Source: Typhlomys cinereus
Taxonomy: Eukaryota > Chordata > Mammalia > Rodentia > Platacanthomyidae
Assembly: GCA_023101885.1 (NCBI GenBank)
Contig: JALPQD010000214.1
Coordinates: forward strand, 124,001-188,000
Reading direction: 5' to 3'
DNA length: 64,000 nucleotides
Of this stretch, positions 1 through 9,060 are shown piece after piece. The notes beneath the pieces are model-generated. The model was not told where the DNA came from. It searched no databases and saw nothing but the letters and a program-made list of their open reading frames with translations. How positions within the stretch are numbered: the first letter of the stretch is position 1; each line of letters starts with the position of its first letter. The translations under genes and the position numbers were made by a program.

Positions 1-1286
1 TCCATCTCTTCTGTGTTGTTAAATTTTACAGAGTATAAGTTTTTGAAATATGACATTATAATTCCCTGGATTTCTTGGGTATCAGTAGTGATAACTCTAT
101 TTTCATTTCTAATTTTGTTAATTTGGGCTTTCTGTCTCTTGCTTTTGGTTAATTTAACTAGGGATGCATCAATCTTGTTGATTTTTTTCAGAAAAACAGC
201 TTTTCGACTGGTTGATTTTCTGTATTGTTTTCCTAATCTCAATTTTGGATATTTCTCCCCTTATTTTGCTAATCTCTTCTACTGCTTTTGGGATCAGATT
301 GCTCTAGTGTCTCTAAAGCTTTAAGCTGCATTGTTAAGTTATTTATTTCTGATTTTTCCATTTTTTTTGATGTAGGCATTAAGAGCTATAAACTTACCTC
401 TTAGGACAGCTTTCATTTTGTCCCAGAGTTTTTGGTAAATTGTATTTTCATTCTTGTTCAATTTCAGGAAATCTTGAATTTTCTTTGTAATTTCTCCCTA
501 AATCCAATTCTCATTCAGCATCATAGTGTTAAGTTTCCAGGATTTAGTGTATTTTCTGTTGCTTGTTTTGTTGTGGATGTCAAGCTTTAGGCGGTGGTGG
601 TCTGATAAGGTACAGGCTAGAATTTCAATTTTCCTGTATATGTGGAGATTTGTTTTGTGGCCCAATATGTGATCTATTTTGGAGCCAGTTCCGTGTGCTG
701 CTGAGAAAAATGTGTACTCTTTGGTGCGTGGATGAAATGTTCGATAGAGATCTGTAAGGTCCATTTCAGTAAGGGTTTGATTAAGCTCCAAAGTGTCTCT
801 GTTAAGTTTTTTACCTGTTTTTCTATCCCATGTTGAGAGGGCGGTGTTAAAATCCCCAAGAATTATCGTTTTGGGATTGATTTCTCACTTTAGATGTTGT
901 AGGGTTTTCTTAATGAATGTGGAGGGGCCCATATTGGGTGCATATATGTTCAGTATTGTGAAGTCTTCCTGGTGAATTATACCTGTGACTAAAATGTAGT
1001 ATCCATCTGTGTCTCTTATGATTTTTTTTGGTTTGAAGTCCACTTTGTCTGACAGCATATTGGCTACCCCTGCCTGTTTTCTGCTTCCATTAGTTTGCAG
1101 AATTTTTGACCAGCCTTTTATTTTTAGGATGTGCCTATCTTTTGTGGTGAGGTGGGTTTCCTGCAGGCAGCAGATTGATGGATTGTGATTTTTAATCCAA
1201 GTTTGTAATCTGTGTCTCTTGATTGGTGAATTAATTCCATTAACATTTAATGTTATAATGGAGAGACTATTTTTAATTCTTGACAT
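1..1286 (-). pseudogene. L1 ORF2 N-terminal part (endonuclease domain), broken
   Basis: L1 ORF2p carries an apurinic-type endonuclease followed by a reverse transcriptase. It nicks target DNA and copies L1 RNA there. The reading frame starts at the ATG at 1286 (MSRIKNSLSIITLNVNGIN), which holds the conserved LNVNG motif, followed by CCLQETHL, ILGDFN, KIDHILGHK and LSDHHRLKLDI; the last contains the catalytic Asp-His of the endonuclease. The same frame continues through a TGA at 885-887 and a TAG at 498-500, so two in-frame stops inactivate it while the frame itself is kept. The sequence then leaves the window before the reverse-transcriptase domain. Few lesions suggest modest age. The assignment to L1 is secure. 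Confidence 0.92.
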
Positions 1287-1343
1287 ATATTATGTTTAGT
1301 GGCTTTTGTAAGTGTATTGTTTCGCTTTTAGGTTTTGGTGGTA

Positions 1344-2668
1344 TTATACTTCCCTTCTATTCTCCTGGATATGCCTGTTTTTTTCTTCAAGCTTGAGTAT
1401 CATTTCTAGCATTTTTTGGAGACCTGGTTTGGTGGACATGTATCTCTTCAAGTTGTCTTTGTGCTGGAAAATTTTTCTTTCTCCCTCAATCATGATGGAT
1501 AGTTTTGCGAGGCATATCAGCTTGCGTTGACAGTTTTGCTCATTCGATACTTGAAGTACTTTTACTGTTTCCATTGAGAAGTCATTTGTTATTTTAATAG
1601 GTTTACCTTTAAAAGTGATTTGTGGGGCTGGAGAAGTGGCACAGGGCTTAACCCTCTGCCTTGCAGGCAGAAGGTCCTGAGTTCGGATCCCACATATAGA
1701 CGCTGGGCAGAAGCCGGACTGCCTGCGGCCTGTTTTTCTGGTCCTTGTAGGGCAGAGCCTATGAATCCCCGGGCAGGGTAAACAAGGAAGAGGAAGAGGC
1801 TGCCCCTGGTGGTTCCTGAATTCACCCGTGGTTCTACACACATATACATACATACACACACATGCACACATGCATACTTGAATATATGATAAAAAAATTA
1901 AAGTGATTTGTTTTTTTCCCCTTGAAGGTCTTAGCACCATTTCTTTATCTTGAATGTGGAATGTTTTAACTATTATTTGCCCTGGTGGGTTTTTATTTTG
2001 CTCATATGTGTTTGAGGTGTGGAATGCCTCTTGTATATGGATGGGCCTCTCTTTTTTTAGATGAGGAAAGTTTTTATTGATGACAGTTTGAAAAATTTCC
2101 TCAGGTGTGGTATTTTGGGATTCTTGCTCTGGTATTGCATGAATATGCATGTTAGGCTTCTTCAGAGTGTCCCATAACTCTTGAATATTTCTCTTGAGTA
2201 TCTTTTTGGCTTTAACAACCTCTTCCACTGAGCTGGTTAATACTCCCACTTTGTCTTCAAGGTCTGAAATTCTATTTTCTGCTTCATTAGTTCTGCTGAT
2301 AAGACTCTCTGTTGAGTTCTGGGTTGAAGATAACTTGTCTTTTAGTTCAGTTTTAAACTGTGCTTGAGTCTATTTTAACTGCTCTATGCCTGTTTTTGTT
2401 TCTTGAACTGTTTTTCTCAACTCCTCCAGGTGTCTGTTGTGTTCCTCTTGAAAGTGATTGATGCGGTTATTTAATTCCTCCCGGATTTCCTCTTTCATAG
2501 TATTGAACATGGTAATGATCATGTTTCGTTACCCTGGGTCAGGCTGTCTTGGCTATTTTCTGTGGGTTTGTTCTGGTTGGAGTCTATCATTATGGGATTA
2601 ATTCCTTCAGTGGGAGATTTGTTTTCGTGGGTGTCGTTTCTCATGGATTTGTACTTTGACTTGGGCAT
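1344..2668 (-). pseudogene. L1 ORF1 (RNA-binding chaperone), broken and carrying a SINE
   Basis: ORF1p is the trimeric coiled-coil RNA-binding protein of the L1 RNP. A start codon at 2668 gives MPKSKYKSMRNDTHENKSP. A one-base frame change near 2525 and an in-frame TAG at 2370-2372 break the coiled-coil region (runs such as MKEEIREELNNRINHFQEE). The C-terminal part is readable as VKAKKILKRNIQELWDTLKK, HIHAIPEQE, FPHLKKERPIHIQEAFH and QIIVKTFHIQDKE, then, after the SINE, LKGKPIKITNDFSMETVK. The SINE plus its duplication adds 288 bases (96 codons) without a stop, so an open frame runs through it from 2249 to 1344. The product would be a chimera and not a working ORF1p. ORF2 begins about 57 bases downstream. 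Confidence 0.9.
1624..1899 (+). mobile_element. tRNA-headed CpG-rich SINE, copy 1, inside L1 ORF1
   Basis: Starts GGGGCTGGAGAAGTGGC, has an A-box-like and a B-box-like stretch (GGTCCTGAGTTCGGATCC), a GC-rich body, a (CA)-rich tail segment and a short A-rich end. It is flanked by the 12-bp direct repeat AAAGTGATTTGT at 1612-1623 and 1900-1911. It lacks about 7 bases after the B box that the other copies have. It inserted into the L1, so it is younger than that L1. Confidence 0.9.
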
Positions 2669-2890
2669 TGTCGTTTTAGCTCTTAAGACCTTCTTTCAAT
2701 TTCTGTGCGTTTTTCACTGAACTGAATTTTTTGGCCTGGAGCAGCTCCTGCTCCAGCTGGCTGGTGGGAGGATCTGGGACTAGTGTGCTGTCTGGGGTTT
2801 GGGGGTGGGTGGGGGGAGCTTACCTAGGTTGCTGTGAATCCTGGCTGGACTGCCCGTGTCCCTGGCGGGTGGGGAAAGGGCTGGTCAGTG
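2669..2890 (-). promoter_or_regulatory. L1 5' UTR / internal promoter region
   Basis: A G/C-rich stretch immediately upstream of the ORF1 start on the minus strand, much richer in GC than the flanks, ending where AT-rich single-copy sequence begins. In L1 the 5' UTR carries the internal RNA polymerase II promoter. The region is short for a full 5' UTR, so the element may be slightly 5'-truncated or may have a short promoter type. No individual factor site is claimed. Confidence 0.55.
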
Positions 2891-3265
2891 GCTTTTTAAA
2901 AACCTTTTAGCCAATTTCATGAATTGAGTGAGCTGATTCTTTTTATAATAGTTGCATGTTGATTTTTATTAGAACTCAACACTCCCATGAATTTGACGAA
3001 AAAGAACAAATAACAATATGTATTTCCCTTATGTCATGTAAACTGAGTAAACATATTTTAAAATAGTGCAACAGATCCCTTTTTATGAGCCTGTCTGTTT
3101 CTCAGGCATTCTGTTAAATATGTACTATTGCAATTGCTGGAACATAAAAATGAGCTTTGTATCTTAAAATTGAGATATTTCACAGACAAAGTTCATTGGA
3201 TAAGTCATAAAAATGATTTGATGAATATTGACATATATATTTATCTCAAAACCTGATATTTCTTT

Positions 3266-3452
3266 AAGATTTTATTCTCTCTCTCTCTCTCTCTCTCTCT
3301 AGACATGCATGTGCCATAGTAGCTATGTAAAGGTCAGTCGAAAACTTTCAGAAGAAGGTTCTCTACTTCCACCTTAAGGGTTCCAGGGATTAAATTCTGG
3401 TCACCAGATCTACACAACATCTTTATTTGTAGAAGCATCTTACCAGCTTTCA
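3266..3452 (-). mobile_element. B3-like SINE (B2 superfamily), diverged
   Basis: Read on the minus strand it starts GAAAGCTGGTAAGATGCTTC, then a tRNA-like head, then a body (CCTGGAACCC, GGTGGAAGTAGAGAAC, CTGACCTTTACA, GGCACATGCATGTC) that matches the plan of rodent B3 elements. It ends in a (GA)n tract on that strand. It is an old copy with many substitutions. Boundaries are good to about 10 bases. Confidence 0.7.
3276..3300. repeat. (TC)n microsatellite
   Basis: About 12 uninterrupted TC units at the 3' tail of the B3-like SINE; SINE tails commonly seed such repeats. Confidence 0.95.
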
Positions 3453-3852
3453 AAACACGATATTCCTTTTCTTCATGGACAATGTATACACAATTCCCTT
3501 CATTATCTGGAAATATAATGGAACTGTTCTGGTAAAATCTCTATTAGACTAATATAAGAAAAGGCAAAATTAAAAAGTGAGGGAATTTGCAATCTGCAGT
3601 TATACAAGGAGTCAGTGGGAGTTTAGTTCTCACCAAACCATTTTTTGACTGGAGTATGTAAGAGTTGGAGAAATGAGACTCAAGTTTAAGTTTTTCAGAG
3701 CCAACAGAGTAGTTGCCTTTGTGCCTTGTACTTGGTAATAAGTAAAAACACATTTCTGTTTACCTGGCCCATAATAAAGGGGTGTGTAAACAGAGAATGA
3801 CGCTTCATTTAATGACATGTATTTGTGTGAAAATAAGTGGAGATCTACATAT

Positions 3853-4966
3853 AATAGTTTGGGCTCAGCATATGTACTCCCTAATAGGTGGATCCTAGTA
3901 CCAAACCCACTTAGAGACACATTCAAAGATAAATCTCTGTAATACCTACAGTACTTGCAAAGATTATAAACAGGAGAGAAGGGGAAGGAGGGCCCTGCCA
4001 GAAACAAGGAGAGAGGGGATCATGCTATAGCAGAGATAATAGGCCACCATAAAGGACTGCAAATAAGTAATGAGACATCTGGTTAAGCTCACAGACTGTC
4101 CTTCCTGGTCACTTGCAACTGATGGGGTATGATCTTACCAGAAAGGAAGGGCATACAGTAGGGCAGATAGAAGGTAACCATTTTGCAATGGGAGACTGAC
4201 CCACCCCTCACCACAGTCTCCTATTCTTATTCCATCTACCTTTGAATCTATCCTTATAATAAGACTCTATTTTAACAGCTTTTAATCTGTGGCCAGGGGG
4301 TGAGATCCAATACCCATTAGGATGGAGCCAAGGGCATTGCAGGAGCAGCAAAACTGAAAAAAAAAACCCCAACGAACCATAATTCAGAACATCAGAGACT
4401 CTATATCAACCATCTGGAATCAGGCCTGCCCCTTATCTTTCCCTATCCTGAAGCTCAGGGAAATTTGTGGAAGAGGGGGCGGTAAGATTGTAAGAGCACA
4501 AGGATGGGAGGAGTCATAATATGCAAGATACTCCACACAAGTTAGGGCCGAAGCAATTGAAACAGGACTCTGCATGATCTGCGCAATGACCAACATATCA
4601 TTGACCCCTCAAAATCTAGTATGGACTAAAGGCACTAGAATCCTTAGAAGCAAGGGATTAACAGTCACAATAGTGTTCCTATACTTAAGGGGAACACAAG
4701 ACAGAGTTCTAGAAAATGCCACTGAGTCCTTACATCTCATCAGAGAGGAGGACCCAGAGGAAAGTTTGATATACACATTAAGAGATGCTTCAGAAATGGG
4801 AGGAGAGGGCACTGGGAGAAAGGGAGGGAGGGGGGAAAGGAAGGGGAAAAGGAGGGAGGGAGAAGGGAGGTCCAGGGAGGGGTGGAGGGAGGGAGGGGAC
4901 AGGAGTACCTATTATGTTTGTATGAGTGGAAAAATAAATAAATAAATAAAAATAGTTTGGGCTCAG
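3853..4966 (+). mobile_element. 5'-truncated L1: 3' UTR with perfect 16-bp target-site duplication
   Basis: A 16-bp direct repeat AATAGTTTGGGCTCAG lies at 3853-3868 and 4951-4966. Between them (3869-4950) is an L1 3' UTR on the plus strand, ending in a long G/A polypurine tract (about 4797-4905), the shared end motif TTTGTATGAGTGGAAA and an (AAAT)n tail. The same sequence recurs at 7293-7520, 46581-46948 and about 58229-59090, each ending at the same point, which shows that this is the L1 3' terminus. The perfect duplication indicates a fairly young insertion. The open frame seen at 4574-4945 is noncoding UTR. Confidence 0.9.
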
Positions 4967-6285
4967 TTGGAGAAGCAGAACCCTCCTTTAGGAATGGTCT
5001 ATATTTACAGTCTAACAGACCTTTGTCTGTTTTTTGTAATTACCTCTAAGTCTTATGCTTGAAGTCCTTATGACAAGAGGTTGAGAGGGAAGATGGATGC
5101 AAAGTACGTTTGATTAAGAGGAGGCTAAAATCTATAAAGTCATGCTTTCTTACACCAACAAGGCGAGTCCACCAATTAACAATAATGCAGATTGGTTGCA
5201 AAATGGCTGTGCTTCCCTTGGGCCATTCAAAGTTTCTGCAAGTCTTTTTATCCTACCTTCACAGGAAATGTACAGGGCAGGAAGTTCTGAGAAATGCAAT
5301 TCATCTTCACTAAGGTGACATAATATAAAACAACCACATGCTCTGAATTGTTATGATGGACAGCGAAATTTTACCTGAAGAGTTCATCTTTTTAAATCAC
5401 TGACCCGAAGCATTAAATTCAGAGAGCCTACTTTCTTCTTTGGGAATAAATGATGTACCTACAGCTGTATTTTCACTGCATAATTATTTTGAGTTAGTGG
5501 ATTTTTGAACTGTCCTATGAAGTGTCTGCAGCCTGGAAGAAAATTACCATATGAATGAGGTTATGATTGTCAGGCTCTCCTGTGTCAGTTAATTTTGTGT
5601 ATACAAAATGTAGTATCCCTGCTTGACTTTCTGATGTTTGAAAAGTGTAAAAATATAATACACAGTAGTCAAATGTGTGAAAATTATGAATAGATAAAGA
5701 TGAAAAGAATGATGGATGACAGTTCTGGCTTTTTCTTTTCTCTTTGGGAACACAGATTTTCTATAAGAGACAGGAACAGTTCTTTCTCTTGCTAGTGTTT
5801 CTTTACATTCAAATAGTGTTTATGAATCCTCTTTAAAGATGCAAAATGTTCATGCTTATTCTTAACACAACATGGAAAGGAAACAGACTGCTAACAGTTA
5901 TTACATAGTTTCTTTGAGGTAATTTTCATAATTTAACCAACAATTAATAGAACTACAAAGCACCCTCCGCACTTCTGATCCTCTGCGTGCCTCTTTCTGG
6001 CTGGCTTCTCTGTGGATGCTTGTTTTATTCCAACTGAACTTCATCTGTTCAGAATAATTTCAACCTTTACTTATGAAAGGCTTTGGTGAGGCTTGTTTGC
6101 TTTTCTATATGAGAAAATGACTCTCGGTGGCCTGAAAAGTCTAGAAGTGATTGGTTTATGAAGTGCCTATTCCAGACATTAGGTCTCTGCCACAGTGGTG
6201 CAGTCAATCAGACATCTTAAAGCACACTTAAAGGGCAGAGATTAATAAAAGAAAAAGACAATGCATAGCTAATTAATTTTTTTCT
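4967..6285. other. No gene or clear repeat seen
   Basis: AT-rich sequence without a recognisable coding exon, RNA gene or mobile element on either strand; the open frames are short and without protein-like composition. Very old repeats could be hidden here. Confidence 0.5.
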
Positions 6286-6289
6286 TTTT

Positions 6290-6800
6290 CCATTTTTAAA
6301 GTTTTTAAAATTCTTTTAGAGTCCCCTACATAGATGTGGTGAATCTATGATATTTTCACACCTTAATCCCCAATCCCATTCCCCTCCTTTTCCCATTAAA
6401 ACCTTTCGTCTTCTTCCCTGTCAGTCTCCAACCTATTTTCATGTGTTTTTCGCATGAGTTTCATTAAGGTTGCCTTTGATGGCAAGTACCTGAATCCTTG
6501 CTGGAGTATGAATAATATACCATTGAGGAAACAGCTAATCACCTGCCTCCCCCTTCCATCAGTGTTAACCCTTAGCAGTCTCTCAGCAAGGTGTGGGTCT
6601 TTCTTGAGATCTTTCCCCTTCCATGGCAAAATGTCGATAAGACAAAATTCGCACAGTCTTTGGAAATATATATAACTTCAGTGACTTCACGGCTGCAAAT
6701 AGCCCTGTCATATCCAGAAAATAATGTCTGGCCACACCTCTGTCTTGCTTCAGGGTTTTACAATCTTTTACCTCCTCCTTATAAAACTGAAAGAATATTA
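6290..6800 (-). mobile_element. Old L1 3' UTR (Lx-like), minus strand
   Basis: A pyrimidine-rich start (CCCCTCCTTTTCCCATTAAAACC) is followed by segments (CAACCTATTTTCATGTGTTTTTCG, GGTTGCCTTTGATGGCAAGTACC, TCAGCAAGGTGTGGGTC) that follow the reverse complement of older rodent L1 3' UTRs as I recall them. Strongly diverged; the extent beyond 6800 is uncertain. Confidence 0.6.
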
Positions 6801-7276
6801 GTACACAGAAGTACACACACAGACTCCCCTACTATTGCCGGAGGTACTCCTGGGTAAAGTTCATATGAGCAAATACAAGCTCATGCAATTCATACAAGAT
6901 CCAGTTCACCACTGTGCCCAACAGGATTGGGAGTTTTACTGTGGAATGTTCAATTCATGTATACATGGAAATAATACATGTCACTATTGGTCTGAGCACT
7001 TTAGAATTAGTTTCATTCCTCACAAGCAAATCTGCAGACCTATTCATATACTGGGAAGTCGTAGGTTTGAGAGGATTCTCCTTTTTTATTATTCTAAGTA
7101 AGAATCTGAGGCAAGGCCTTACTATGCCCAAATAGGTGCCTTTTATGTAATAAATGCATACATCTTACAGAGGAAAAATCAAAAGGGTATGCTTAAAGAA
7201 AAATTGGATATTAGATACATTTGGTCTAATATTCTCATTTCAAATGTTTTCTTAAAAATTCTTACCTATTTGATAC
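6801..7276. other. Unassigned sequence, possibly more of the old L1 3' UTR
   Basis: Contains overlapping open frames of 73 to 88 codons on the plus strand, without recognised domains. It may continue the neighbouring L1 3' UTR but I could not match it securely. Confidence 0.35.
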
Positions 7277-7536
7277 AAATTAATGTGTTGTTCAAAAAAG
7301 AGCTCTAGGCAATCCTTACACCTCATCAGAGAGGAGAACCCAGAGCAAAGTTTGACATGCACAGTAAAGGATGCTCCAGGAATGGGGGCGGGGAGAAGGG
7401 GCACTGGAAGAAAGGGAGGCTGGAAAGGAAAGGGGAAAGTGGGGAGGGAGCAAGGGGATCCAGGGAGGGGTGGAGGGAAGGTGGGGAATGGGGTACCTAT
7501 CAAGTTTGTATGAGTGAAAAAAATTAATGTGTTGTT
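7277..7536 (+). mobile_element. Short L1 3' end insertion with 16-bp target-site duplication
   Basis: Only the last 228 bases of an L1 (7293-7520), including the G/A-rich tract and the TTTGTATGAGTG end, bracketed by the perfect direct repeat AAATTAATGTGTTGTT at 7277-7292 and 7521-7536. The tail is a short A run. Severe 5' truncation like this is typical of L1. The shadow frames on both strands of the purine tract are not genes. Confidence 0.93.
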
Positions 7537-7839
7537 GATGATTGGAGAAAGAGGTTGATTTCTAAATGAAAATTAGGCAGCTGTTTTTTGTCATGTCAAG
7601 GAAAATGAGTATTAACAGTTTGTGTGTGGTGGAATAATTAAGTCACAAATTTTGTATTTGAACAGAAATCTGATCTATTTTGTGGATTAACATGGCCAGG
7701 AGCAAGGAAGTTAACTTCCTCTATTCAGTGTATCATACTGAGAAGTAGCACCAAGCATTATAAGATGTTTTCACTTATATCCCAATAGAACTACATCTAC
7801 CTGCAAGACTAAGAAGTGTTGTCCTTTTTTTTTTTTAAA

Positions 7840-8780
7840 AAAAAGCATTTTGAAATCCTGTATTAGTTTCATGTATGCATTCAATGTGTTGTGATTATAT
7901 TCATACTGCGGTGGCTTCCCTCAGACACCTACCATCCCCCTTTTCTTGCAACCTTCACCTTACTTCTTGCATGTCTTTTGTGTGTGCAAGTCTTGGGCAG
8001 GTAGTTATTGGTGTTGTGATTTTAGGAGGACAATGTCCATGTCTAACTAAAAGACAATGCTTCACAGAGCTCTTCCCCAAACTCCAGATCTTATATTTTT
8101 ATTCCTTTTTCAGTGATATTCCTTGGGCCTTGGAGTGGATATTAATAGGACTGAAAACTCAACAATTCTTATTTTTGTCACTTTGACCATTTATGAGCCT
8201 TTATATTTACCCCTCTGCAAAATAAAGCTTCTCTAACTGACAGTGGAAAGACAATTTGACCACAATTCCACTTAGCAAAAAATTAGTAGTAAATTTCCCT
8301 CACATCTCCAGAACCCATGACCTTCCAAATCATAAGATTTTGATCAGGTTTATAGTTCCGGGCATGTTTGTCCTCTGAGGGAGTGGATTTCTGATCCAAT
8401 CAACGAACAGTTGTTTATCCCTAAAAGGTCCTGCCACTATTGCTTCGGCGAGCACATCTTTGCCTACCAGGTAGGAATTATAGCATGCTGGGTATACAAT
8501 TGGGCAAGGATGCTATTGAATCTCTTGCTCCAGCAGCTTGCATAACACCTTTTGGCACTATGATGTCTAACCACCAGGAGGAAAGTTTCAGGTCAGTTTC
8601 AGACTGATTTCTCTGTTCTGTATCCAAAGTGTGTGGTATCTTCAGTAATAGATTCTTACCATCTCGTTATGGTGAACAGCAAAAAGCAATGGCAATGGGC
8701 TTTAATTACTGGGAATATCTGGGAAGTTTTGTCAAACATTTAAGCTGATATCTCATAGCAGGCATCAAGATATTTATTTG
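7840..8780 (-). mobile_element. Old L1 3' UTR (Lx-like), minus strand
   Basis: A long, diverged match in order to the reverse complement of old rodent L1 3' UTRs: CCTTGGGCCTTGGAGTGGAT, GCAAAATAAAGCTTCTCT, CCTGCCACTATTGC, AGCTTGCATAACACCTTTTGG, CCACCAGGAGGAAAGTTTCAGG, and CAATGGCAATGGGCTTTAATT. Family memory, not a search, supports this. No duplication was found. The 103-codon frame at 7875-8186 is within this noncoding sequence. Confidence 0.75.
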
Positions 8781-8904
8781 AAAAAAATTGTAGCTTTGGG
8801 AACTGTATACTCAGTACAGGGTATTTCAGTTCAGACTTTTTTAATTAAAAAATCATATAACTTAGTTATCAAAAGTAATATTATTATTAAATATTTTAGT
8901 TGTA

Positions 8905-9060
8905 CTTCTGTGAGTATATATAGTATGTGTCTGAGTGTACTTTCATGCATGCCATGAAATGTGTGTGGAAGTCAGGATACAATATTTGGCTCTTAATTCT
9001 TGCTTTCATCTTGTTGAGTTAGGCTTTCTCTTGATGACTGACTTCAAGAATCATTCTACC
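8905..9060 (-). mobile_element. Possible B4-like SINE fragment
   Basis: GTATGTGTCTGAGTGTAC, GTGTGTGGAAGTCAGGATAC and TTGAGTTAGGC recall the 3' part of B4-type SINEs in reverse orientation. Heavily diverged; tentative. Confidence 0.35.

Larger units (their letters stand above)
1..2890 (-). mobile_element. L1 retrotransposon, 5' half, minus strand, cut by the window edge
   Basis: This is an autonomous non-LTR retrotransposon read on the minus strand. From right to left it has a GC-rich 5' UTR (about 2669-2890), a broken ORF1 (2668 to 1344), a spacer of about 57 bases, and ORF2 from an ATG at 1286 running off the left edge. The order 5'UTR-ORF1-ORF2 and the protein motifs identify it as L1. A SINE sits inside ORF1. 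The reading frames carry only a few stops, so the copy is fairly recent but inactive. The 3' half lies outside the window. The 5' boundary near 2890 is judged from the fall in GC content and is approximate; no target-site duplication can be tested because the 3' end is missing. Confidence 0.93.

Noticed and set aside
3630..4007. 125-codon frame on the minus strand
   Set aside because: It crosses the L1 insertion point at 3853-3868, so it is a chance join of flank and 3' UTR.
4574..4945. 123-codon frame with an Arg/Gly/Glu-rich end
   Set aside because: Translation of the purine tract in an L1 3' UTR; the same occurs in the sister copies at 7283, 46595 and 58723.
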